From NCBI RefSeq assembly GCF_014212125.1, contig NZ_JACJVP010000004.1, positions 82,667 through 146,666 of the forward strand: DNA of 64,000 nucleotides, written 5' to 3'. Made by a program: the position numbers and the translations under genes. Positions 45,531 through 55,596 of the stretch are shown in pieces; within the stretch, counting starts at the first letter, position 1; each line of letters begins with the position of its first letter. The stretch comes from Cohnella nanjingensis (GTDB taxonomy: Bacteria; Bacillota; Bacilli; Paenibacillales; Paenibacillaceae). Below the pieces are notes generated by a model that did no database searches, was not told the origin of the DNA, and was given only the letters and a program-made list of their open reading frames with translations.

Positions 45531-45770
45531 AAGCCGATTTTTGCGGCTTACACGGCCCGGTGCGCGCCTTTTGGCCGATTTAAGCCGACATTTGCGGCTT
45601 ACACGGCCCGATGCGCGGCTTTTGGCCGCTTTAAGCCGACATTTGCGGCTTACACGGCCCGGCGCGGGGCTTTTGGCCGCTTTAAGCCGACATTTGCGGC
45701 TTACACGGCCCGATGCGCGGCTTTTGGCCTCTTTAAGCCGACATTTGCGGCTTACGAATCCCGTCGCTCG
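45531..45770. repeat. Tandem array E: five 51-bp hairpin units
   Basis: The block AAGCCGA starts at 45531, 45582, 45633, 45684 and 45735, exactly 51 bp apart. Each has the hairpin AAGCCGACATTTGCGGCTT (first copy with TTT instead of CAT), then CACGGCCCG and a GGCTTTTGGCC block. No coding signal. Confidence 0.92.
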
Positions 45771-45806
45771 ATTTTTAACGACGGATGATTCGCGCAGCTT
45801 TGGCCG

Positions 45807-46175
45807 TTAACCGTTAATCGCGCGAGCAACCTCAGTCGGTTTCCATGCAGACGTCTGATGCACCTCGCCCCAGTTGCACATCGCCTGCATGACCGGGACC
45901 AACGTGATGCCGTACTCGCTCAATGCGTATTCGACTTTGGGCGGCACCGTCGGATAGACCGTCCGCACGACCAATCCGTCGGCCTCCAGCTCGCGCAGGT
46001 GCTGCGCCAGCATCTTCTGCGTGATCTCGGGTATCATTTTCTCCAGCTCGCTGAACCTGCGGGTGGCGTCCAGCAGATGCCACAGGATCGTAGGCTTCCA
46101 CTTACCGCCCAAGACGTGGATGACCGTCTCGATGGGGCATTTCCGCTCCTCGGTCGTCGCGTTTGCTGCTGCCAT
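45807..46175 (-). CDS. HxlR-family regulator (second copy)
   Basis: 122 residues from the ATG at 46175 (AAGGAGG upstream). KCPIETVIHVLGGKWKPTILW, MIPEITQKMLAQHLRELEADGL and VPPKVEYALSEYGITL give the HxlR winged helix with the N-terminal Cys. Divergent from an NmrA-like reductase, with an inverted repeat between them (46200-46228). Probably senses electrophiles or quinones through the Cys, like HypR or YodB relatives, rather than formaldehyde; that is inference. Confidence 0.88.
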   Translation of the reverse strand: MAAANATTEERKCPIETVIHVLGGKWKPTILWHLLDATRRFSELEKMIPEITQKMLAQHLRELEADGLVVRTVYPTVPPKVEYALSEYGITLVPVMQAMCNWGEVHQTSAWKPTEVARAING

Positions 46176-46199
46176 CGTCGTCCTCCTTCTCCATAACTT

Positions 46200-46228
46200 A
46201 CTTTGAAGTGCGTCCCTTACATCAAAGT
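46200..46228. promoter_or_regulatory. Candidate operator of the second HxlR regulator
   Basis: ACTTTGA (46200-46206) and TCAAAGT (46222-46228), perfect inverted arms with 15 bp between centres of the divergent genes. Confidence 0.6.
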
Positions 46229-46302
46229 GGGTTCTTAACAAGATTTTAGGTTCGATGTTAACCTTTAGTCAATCCACAATCCAAGAAAGAAGGGCATCGA
46301 AC

Positions 46303-47019
46303 ATGAAAATCGCGGTATTTGGCGCAACGGGCAACATCGGTCGGAGAGTATTGGCAGCCGGGGTTGAAAGAGGGCATGAGATGACGGCTTTCGTCCGCAA
46401 TCCGGAAAAACTGCTGGAGCAGCAAGGAGAGCGTATCGCGTCGCAAACGAACGTCATCGCGGAAGAGATGCTGGACCCGCAAAGCGTCTATCGGGCGTTG
46501 GCGCATCAGGATGCCGCTATCCTCGCGGCCGGCACGGCGGGGGATGGAGACGCGTTCGTCCGGCTCGTCGACAACATCGTCACCCAGTGCGAGCGGCAGA
46601 CGCTGTTCGCCGGCCGCGTGTGGGCGATGGGAGGCGCCGGGCTCCTGACGGTCCCGCATACGTCCATCCTCGGCAACGATCTCCCCGGCATGCCGCCCGT
46701 CTACAAGAATCACGATCGGAACCTCGACCGGCTGCGCCGGACCGAGTTGGATTGGTCCATCATGTGTCCGGGTACGATGGTCGACGCTTCGCCGGAAACC
46801 TCCTTGCGCCAACTGGCGGTATCCACCGAATCGCTGCCGCTCCCTTTCCCGGAGAGCACGCGGGAGCTGTCGCCGGAGGAGCTGACGGGCCTCATCTTCA
46901 GCCGCTTCTCGGAGTTAAACGTTGCCTACGAAGACGTGGCCGCGTTTATGCTGGATCATCTCGAGCGCTCTGGCCCTTACAAGGGCAAGCGCGTAGGCGT
47001 AGCGTATCCATCGGCTTAA
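46303..47019 (+). CDS. NAD(P)H-binding NmrA-like oxidoreductase
   Basis: 238 residues. N-terminal loop KIAVFGATGNIGRRVL, AFVRNPEKLL, LAAGTAGDGDAFVRLVDNIV, AGRVWAMGGAGLL and DWSIMCPGTMVD place it in the NAD(P)-binding SDR-like group (YwnB/NmrA). No Tyr-Lys catalytic pair is seen, so it may act as a redox sensor or quinone reductase. Divergent from the HxlR gene, which likely controls it. Confidence 0.82.
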   Translation: MKIAVFGATGNIGRRVLAAGVERGHEMTAFVRNPEKLLEQQGERIASQTNVIAEEMLDPQSVYRALAHQDAAILAAGTAGDGDAFVRLVDNIVTQCERQTLFAGRVWAMGGAGLLTVPHTSILGNDLPGMPPVYKNHDRNLDRLRRTELDWSIMCPGTMVDASPETSLRQLAVSTESLPLPFPESTRELSPEELTGLIFSRFSELNVAYEDVAAFMLDHLERSGPYKGKRVGVAYPSA

Positions 47020-47474
47020 CTCGACTCCAAGTCGACGCAGTTGCACGATGCCGCTCATGCTCCACTCGTAATTCTTTCGGCTCATCATTCATGAACTCCC
47101 TCGGTAAAATGTAGTTTTCTCACGAATGCTCGCTTATTCGCAGGATCTCACCATGGGATAAATCGTTATCTGGTCAGAAAAGGCTTTGTATCGTCAGATT
47201 CGGCAACCGAACCGCATGCGGGAACAGGAGGGGCGAGGTTTCGCTCCTCTTTTTACTACTCTGTTGCACGCTGCTCCATGTGACCTTCGGAGGCTTTCAC
47301 TCCCATTTCTCGACGGGTCGATGCCCTTTCATTCCTTCGTTACGCCTATCCGGTGGTTGGAGGCCGGTCATCCTAACGGTACGGGTCTGTGCCCTTTTGC
47401 TCAACGCAATCCGGTACTCCGTGCAATCTTGAGATCCTGCGAATAAGCCAGTTTTCGTGCTAATCGAGATTTGG
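47020..47474. other. Non-coding segment between the NmrA-like gene and the IS110 transposase
   Basis: No gene. It contains a 315-bp unit bounded by perfect 18-bp inverted ends (see 47133-47447) and a GAGGGGCGA/TCGCTCCTC hairpin followed by TTTTT near 47230-47260. Confidence 0.6.
47133..47447. mobile_element. 315-bp segment with perfect 18-bp inverted ends
   Basis: CTTATTCGCAGGATCTCA (47133-47150) is mirrored exactly at 47430-47447, 279 bp apart, ending 28 bp from the stop of the IS110 transposase. No gene inside. It may be the non-coding end of the IS, where IS1111-type elements carry a bridge RNA, or a separate small element. Confidence 0.65.
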
Positions 47475-48746
47475 CTAAGCAGCTTGTTTCATAGGAAGAG
47501 CTCGATCCGGTTCGTAAGCTTCGCCGCTTTGTGCCATGGCAACCAGAAGGCGAGCCAGCTTGCCGCAAAGCTTCATCACTGAGCGCATCGGCTTCATACT
47601 TCTCGTCTTTACATTCGATTCGTGCTGTCGTTTAAACGATTCATCGTTCATGATGAGGGCCATGGTTGCCATGAATAGGGCATGACGAAGCCTCGGTCGG
47701 CCACGTTTGCTGATGGACATTTGGCCTTTCCACTTGCCTGAGCTCGCTTCAGCTAGGTTGAGGCCGGCATGCCGCAACAATGCATTGCCATGTGCATAGC
47801 CGCTAAGGTCGCCAGCTTCACCCAGAATGCCAGCGACAGACAAGGTACTCATGCCCTTCATCGCCAGCAACGGCTTAGCCAGCGGAATCCGGGCCAGTGC
47901 AACCGCCACTTCATCCTCGATTACTTGCAACTGCTCTAAAGCCAGATCATACTCAGTCAGCAGCTGTTGCAGATGAAGCTTGTAGGCTTTCTCAGCATGC
48001 TTAGCGCCGACCGAGCGAGCTGCCAGCATCAGCAGCTCACCAGCTCTTCGTTCACCGCTGTGTCGCTTCATGACCGTTTTCCAGCCATCGACTACCTGGC
48101 GAACGGTGAGCTTTCGAAGATCGGCGGGCGTTGGAAAGAGACGCAGTGTAGCCAGCGACCCAGAGCCCAAGAGGTGTTTGTATACCTGTCGCAGCTCTGG
48201 AAACACAATGTCGACCCAGCGGTGGATCTGGTTCTTGACGCTGACGAGACGATGGACGATGGTCTCCCGGTTCGCCATGAGCACACGTAGTTCCATGAAC
48301 ACTTCACTGGTTTCTTTGATGAAGGTATAGTAGCCGTTTTTCACCATGTCGGCGATAACCAAGGCATCCTTGACGTCGCTTTTGGAGGGTGTATTGTCGC
48401 GGTTTTCCTTGTTCTTTTTGACGAGATGAGGATTTACCAACACGACCTCGAGGCTGCGGTCTTTGAGCCAGGCAGCGAGGCTGAGCCAGTAGTGGCCGGT
48501 TGGCTCCATGCCGATGATGGCGTCGTTTAATTGGTGCGTTTCCTGCAGATCTTTCATCCACTGCAGCAGTAGGCTGAAGCCGGCGTCGTCGTTGGAGAAG
48601 TGAAGGGAAGTGCCGAGCAGGATTCCACGGAAGTTGACGGCGCGAGCAACGTGGGACTGCTGGGCGATGTCGATGCCGACGACAAGGTGCTGGGTTGAAA
48701 TGCGTTCGAGCAGTTGATTTTGTTTGGCTTGAGCTTTAAACTTCAA
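47475..48746 (-). CDS. IS110-family transposase
   Basis: 423 residues. DEDD RuvC-like N-terminus: VVGIDIAQQSHVARAV, DAIIGMEPTGHYWLSLAAWL, SDVKDALVIADMV; C-terminal transposase_20 domain: LLAMKGMSTLSVAGILGEAGDLSGY, ALLRHAGLNLAEASSGKWKGQ and SKRGRPRLRHALF. Full length, no frameshift. TTG start with GGAGG 9 nt upstream. These serine/DEDD recombinases are guided by bridge RNA. Element boundaries are not defined; no inverted end is seen upstream of the gene. Confidence 0.9.
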   Translation of the reverse strand: MKFKAQAKQNQLLERISTQHLVVGIDIAQQSHVARAVNFRGILLGTSLHFSNDDAGFSLLLQWMKDLQETHQLNDAIIGMEPTGHYWLSLAAWLKDRSLEVVLVNPHLVKKNKENRDNTPSKSDVKDALVIADMVKNGYYTFIKETSEVFMELRVLMANRETIVHRLVSVKNQIHRWVDIVFPELRQVYKHLLGSGSLATLRLFPTPADLRKLTVRQVVDGWKTVMKRHSGERRAGELLMLAARSVGAKHAEKAYKLHLQQLLTEYDLALEQLQVIEDEVAVALARIPLAKPLLAMKGMSTLSVAGILGEAGDLSGYAHGNALLRHAGLNLAEASSGKWKGQMSISKRGRPRLRHALFMATMALIMNDESFKRQHESNVKTRSMKPMRSVMKLCGKLARLLVAMAQSGEAYEPDRALPMKQAA

Positions 48747-48977
48747 GATAGAGCGACCTCCTTAAGATGGCTAAAGGGCTATGACCCGTGACTACTCCAT
48801 CGTACCGGAGTCGCTCGTTTTTGTGCAAAGATCAAAATTAACGCTCTACAGGAATCCTAACGGGCAAAAATGGGCGATTAATTTCATACATTAATTGTAA
48901 AAGTTTATCCAAACTGATAGATTAGTGAGTGACAAACATGTTAACCAGGGAAACCGAGCGAAAGGATATTATCCCTT
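48747..48977. other. Short stretch between IS110 gene and kinase-like gene
   Basis: Contains a small ACTCC/GGAGT hairpin followed by TTTTT (near 48800-48835). Probably the other IS end plus the promoter of the next gene. Nothing further is seen. Confidence 0.4.
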
Positions 48978-50093
48978 ATGAGATTACCGCCCAACGAGCT
49001 AAATTCGTCTCTCGACATTCGACTTGCCCGCTATACCGCCGTGACCGCTGCCTTAACACAGCTAAGTGATGAACAGCTTAGAGAGCGAGTAGAAAAAGCT
49101 GCGGTGCTAAATACTGGCATTGGCGGTACAACGGCTTTGTTGCAATTGGAGGATACGTCCATATTCGTGAAAATGGTGCCGCTTACGGAATTAGAGCGAA
49201 GCTCCGAAAATTTCATGTCCACTGGAAACGTGTTCGACCTTCCTACCTATTGCCACTATGGTATAGGTTCGCCGGGAGGCGGAGTGTGGCGTGAGGTCGC
49301 CGCCCATACAATGACCACCGATTGGGTACTGGCGGGACAGTGTGAGAACTTTCCCTTCATGTATCACTGGCGGGTGTTGAAAAGTCCGGAACGGCGTACC
49401 CCCATCTCTGAGGAACTGAGCGATGTTTCCCATATGGTTGCGTTTTGGGGTACAACAAAAATACGGGGTCGTATTGAGGCGCTTCGGGAATCCGAATACA
49501 TGGTAGCACTGTTCTGTGAGTACATCCCCTACAACCTGCATAACTGGCTTGCCGAGCAGGTCGCAATTGGCGAGAATGCAGCCGGTTCGGCGTTTGCTTT
49601 GGCGGAATCAAACCTGCGGTCCGCTGTCTCCTTTATGAATGCAAACGGATTGCTGCATTTCGATGTTCACTTTAAGAATGTTTTAACCGACGGACACCGT
49701 GTTTATATTTCGGACTTCGGACTTGCAACGTCTTCCCGGTTTGAACTGTCAGATTCTGAATTGAAGTTTCTTGAATTGAACAAGACTCATGATGGGTGCT
49801 ATGTGGTAACAGAGTTAGTGAACTGGCTTGTAACCGCATTGAGCGGTACGGTGAACCGATCTGAACGAATAGACTTCATACGCCGTTGTGCTGAAGGGAA
49901 CGAATCGCTAGAAGTGATGGATTCGGCAGCGGAGATTATCCTGCGGTACGCGCCAGTAGCCGTAGTGATTAATGATTTCTACACCGATCTCGTTTCGAAA
50001 AATAGAGCGACATCGTTTCCGGTCGAGGAGATTGAACGGGTCTGTACGACAACCGGGTTTGAGCCGATCTTCTCGGACACCAAACTTGTCTAG
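48978..50093 (+). CDS. Protein-kinase-like protein of unknown role
   Basis: 371 residues. Kinase-fold signs: a Gly-rich TGIGGTTALLQLED, a strand with Lys in SIFVKMVPLTE, catalytic loop LLHFDVHFKNVLTDG (HxDxHxxN, with His in place of the usual Lys after Asp) and metal loop ISDFGLAT. No receptor or membrane segment. Codon and base use is clearly more AT-rich than neighbours and it lies beside an IS110 gene, so transfer is likely. AAAGGA precedes the ATG. It may phosphorylate a protein or a small molecule; substrate unknown. Confidence 0.78.
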   Translation: MRLPPNELNSSLDIRLARYTAVTAALTQLSDEQLRERVEKAAVLNTGIGGTTALLQLEDTSIFVKMVPLTELERSSENFMSTGNVFDLPTYCHYGIGSPGGGVWREVAAHTMTTDWVLAGQCENFPFMYHWRVLKSPERRTPISEELSDVSHMVAFWGTTKIRGRIEALRESEYMVALFCEYIPYNLHNWLAEQVAIGENAAGSAFALAESNLRSAVSFMNANGLLHFDVHFKNVLTDGHRVYISDFGLATSSRFELSDSELKFLELNKTHDGCYVVTELVNWLVTALSGTVNRSERIDFIRRCAEGNESLEVMDSAAEIILRYAPVAVVINDFYTDLVSKNRATSFPVEEIERVCTTTGFEPIFSDTKLV

Positions 50094-50134
50094 TCTGCTT
50101 TAGATTGAGGCTCCCCTTTCGTCTTCGAAAATCA

Positions 50135-50174
50135 AAAGCCGGCAAAAAGCAGCTCGCTGCTCCTTGCCGGCCTT
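50135..50174. terminator. Bidirectional terminator
   Basis: Outer arms GCCGGCAA/TTGCCGGC, inner AGCAGC/GCTGCT, between convergent genes. It ends both the kinase-like gene and the fatty acid operon. Confidence 0.85.
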
Positions 50175-50217
50175 TGTCTTTGCGGCGTTTCAATCCTCCC
50201 GCCCGCCTCGCGCTCCG

Positions 50218-50643
50218 CTATGGCCCCTTCCGCTCGATCACGCGGAACGAAGCGGTCGCCATGGCGCAGAGCGTGCCGTCCGGACGGGTCAACCGTCCCT
50301 GCGTCGTGATCATCCGGCCCGACAGATGCGCGATCTCCGCGACGGCGGCGACCGGGCCGAGCCCCGCGGGCGCCGTGAAGTGCAGATTCAGATTCGACGT
50401 GACCACGTCGACGTCCGGCCGCGCCATCATGGCGACGAGCCCCATCGCCGAATCCAGCAACGTAGCGTGCACGCCGCCGTGGAGGATGCCGATCAGATTC
50501 AGATGGTGCTCCTTCACGTCCAGCGAGACGACCACCTGCCGCTCGTCGATGCGCTCGATCTCGCACCCGACGTATCCCCAGAACGAATGCCGCGCCTTCT
50601 CCGCCATCCGCTCGAACTGCTCCTGCATGCGCGCGGTATCCAT
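50218..50643 (-). CDS. PaaI-type acyl-CoA thioesterase
   Basis: 141 residues, hotdog fold: HHLNLIGILHGGVHATLLDSAMG (the HGG motif and acid residue), VDVVTSNLNLHFTAPAG and IAHLSGRMITTQGRLTR. Hydrolyses aryl- or acyl-CoA esters. Last gene of the fad operon, 76 bp after lcfA, and likely prevents CoA trapping. Confidence 0.87.
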   Translation of the reverse strand: MDTARMQEQFERMAEKARHSFWGYVGCEIERIDERQVVVSLDVKEHHLNLIGILHGGVHATLLDSAMGLVAMMARPDVDVVTSNLNLHFTAPAGLGPVAAVAEIAHLSGRMITTQGRLTRPDGTLCAMATASFRVIERKGP

Positions 50644-50719
50644 TCCGACGCTTCCTCCTTTCCAGCCGCTGCGCAGTTCTTTTCGCTGCTCAGCATTCGC
50701 CGCTGCCCAGGCCTCGCCG

Positions 50720-52405
50720 CTACTTGCCGATCCGCTCCCGCTGCGCCGAATCCTCTTCGAGCAGCTTCCGGCGCAGCACCTTCCCGGCCAGCGTCTTCGG
50801 CAGGCTGTCGCGGAATTCGTAGAGATGCGGCACCTTATAGGCGGCCAGCCGCTGCCGGCACCACTGTTCCAGCGCCTTCTCCGTCGCCTGCTTGCCTTCC
50901 TTGAATACGATATACGCCTTAACGGTCTCCCCCCGATACGGGTCCGGCACGCCGAGGACGGCGGCCTCCTGGATATCGGGATGCTCGAACAGCACTTCCT
51001 CGATCTCGCGCGGGTAGATATTGAATCCTCCGGCGATGATGATGTCCTTCATCCGGTCCATGATGTAGAAGTAGCCGTCCTCGTCCATGCGCGCCATGTC
51101 TCCCGTGCGAAGCCAGCCGTCGCGCAGCGTCTTCGCCGTCTCCTCCGGCGCGTTCCAGTAGCCCTTCATCACTTGCGGCCCGCGGACCGCGAGCTCCCCC
51201 GTCTCGCCGACCGGCAGCTCCTCGCCCGTGTCCGGATGGACGATCTTGGCGACCGTATCCGGGAGGGGAATGCCGATCGAGCCGCTCTTGCGCTTTTCCC
51301 AGACGTTGTTCGCCATCGTCACCGGAGAAGCCTCGGTCAGTCCGTACCCTTCGATGAGCCGGCCGCCGGACAGCTTCTCGAACCGCTCTTGGACTTCGTA
51401 CGGCAGCGGCGCGGCGCCGCTGATGCACATCTTGATCGACGAGAGATCGTACTGGCTCAGATTGCGGTGATTGAGCAGAGCGATATACATCGTCGGCGCG
51501 CCTGGGAATATCGTCGGCTTGAGCTTGTGAACGACCTGCAGAATCTGGCCCGCCTCGAATTTCGGCACGAGGATGAGACAGCCGCCTTGGAGCACGGCCT
51601 TGTTCATCAACACCGTCAATCCGAACACATGAAAAAAAGGAAGCGCCGCCAAATACCGTTCTTTGCCGGGTTTGCATTTGTAAGCCCATAGGCTGATCTG
51701 CATCGTATTGACGATCACGTTGTAGTGGGTCAGCATGACGCCCTTCGAGACGCCCGTCGTCCCCCCGGTATATTGGAGGAGCGCGAGATCGTTCTCCGCA
51801 TCCACGTCGGTGTGGCACGGCTCGCCGGAGGCATCGTGCATGAGGCGGACGAAGGAATGAATACCCGGCTCGTAGACGACTTCCAGGTTCAGGCCGTCCT
51901 TCTTCGCCTTCAGCGGGTAGAGCAGGTTCTTGGGAAAGGGCAGATAATCCTTCACCGAAGTCACGATGACATCCCGGACCGGCGTCTTGGGCATCACTTC
52001 CTTCAGCTTGCCGTGCAGCAGATCGAGCGTCACGACGACGCGCGCGCCCGAATCGCTCAGCTGATGCTCCAGTTCGCGGGGCATGTAGAGCGGATTGGTC
52101 ATGACGACGACGCCGCCCGCGAAGAGCGTGCCGTAATAGGCGATGACGAGCTGGGGGCAGTTGGGCAGCATGATCGCCACCCGATCCCCCTTCGCTACGC
52201 CTAGACCGCGGATCGCGTGGGCGAACCGGTAGGCGCCCTCCAGCAGATCCGCGTATTTCATCTCCTTGCCCATGAAGTGAAGTGCCGCGTGCGCGGGATA
52301 ATCGGCCGCGGATTGGATGAGAAAGTCGGCCAGATTTTTTTTCGGATACGGGTAGTGCGGCGGTACTTCCTTCGGATAGTGAGACAACCACGGTTGGAGC
52401 GACAT
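50720..52405 (-). CDS. lcfA: Long-chain acyl-CoA synthetase
   Basis: 561 residues. AMP-binding P-loop LLQYTGGTTGVSKGVMLTHYN, LPFFHVFGLTVLMNKAVLQGG, GYGLTEASPVT, motif III GWLRTGDMARMDEDGYFYI, and the FACS signature with DRMKDIIIAGGFNIYPREIEEVL. Lys in PKTLAGKVLRRKL catalyses adenylation. Activates fatty acids for the operon's beta-oxidation enzymes. Follows fadE by 31 bp. Confidence 0.94.
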   Translation of the reverse strand: MSLQPWLSHYPKEVPPHYPYPKKNLADFLIQSAADYPAHAALHFMGKEMKYADLLEGAYRFAHAIRGLGVAKGDRVAIMLPNCPQLVIAYYGTLFAGGVVVMTNPLYMPRELEHQLSDSGARVVVTLDLLHGKLKEVMPKTPVRDVIVTSVKDYLPFPKNLLYPLKAKKDGLNLEVVYEPGIHSFVRLMHDASGEPCHTDVDAENDLALLQYTGGTTGVSKGVMLTHYNVIVNTMQISLWAYKCKPGKERYLAALPFFHVFGLTVLMNKAVLQGGCLILVPKFEAGQILQVVHKLKPTIFPGAPTMYIALLNHRNLSQYDLSSIKMCISGAAPLPYEVQERFEKLSGGRLIEGYGLTEASPVTMANNVWEKRKSGSIGIPLPDTVAKIVHPDTGEELPVGETGELAVRGPQVMKGYWNAPEETAKTLRDGWLRTGDMARMDEDGYFYIMDRMKDIIIAGGFNIYPREIEEVLFEHPDIQEAAVLGVPDPYRGETVKAYIVFKEGKQATEKALEQWCRQRLAAYKVPHLYEFRDSLPKTLAGKVLRRKLLEEDSAQRERIGK

Positions 52406-52436
52406 GATCCTTCACCTCATTGGTTTGGAATCCGGC

Positions 52437-54221
<1,785 letters not shown>

Positions 54222-54372
54222 GTTCGTCTCTCCTCCGATAACGTAAGGTTTGATGGGGCTTACGGTCCAAAACTGTTCAGGTCAGGTGCGCCTTGGTCAG
54301 TCCAGGCGAGAAACAGGCCTGCTTAGGTTAGTCCAGGTGAGAACGGGGCGGGCTCGGTCGGTACAGATGAGG
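54222..54372. other. Degenerate direct repeats before fadE
   Basis: Short imperfect repeats of GGTCAGTCCAGGCGAGAA type (54290-54370). No gene or terminator. Confidence 0.4.
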
Positions 54373-55569
<1,197 letters not shown>

Positions 55570-55596
55570 GTCGTTCACCTCTCTTAGGGAATGGTA

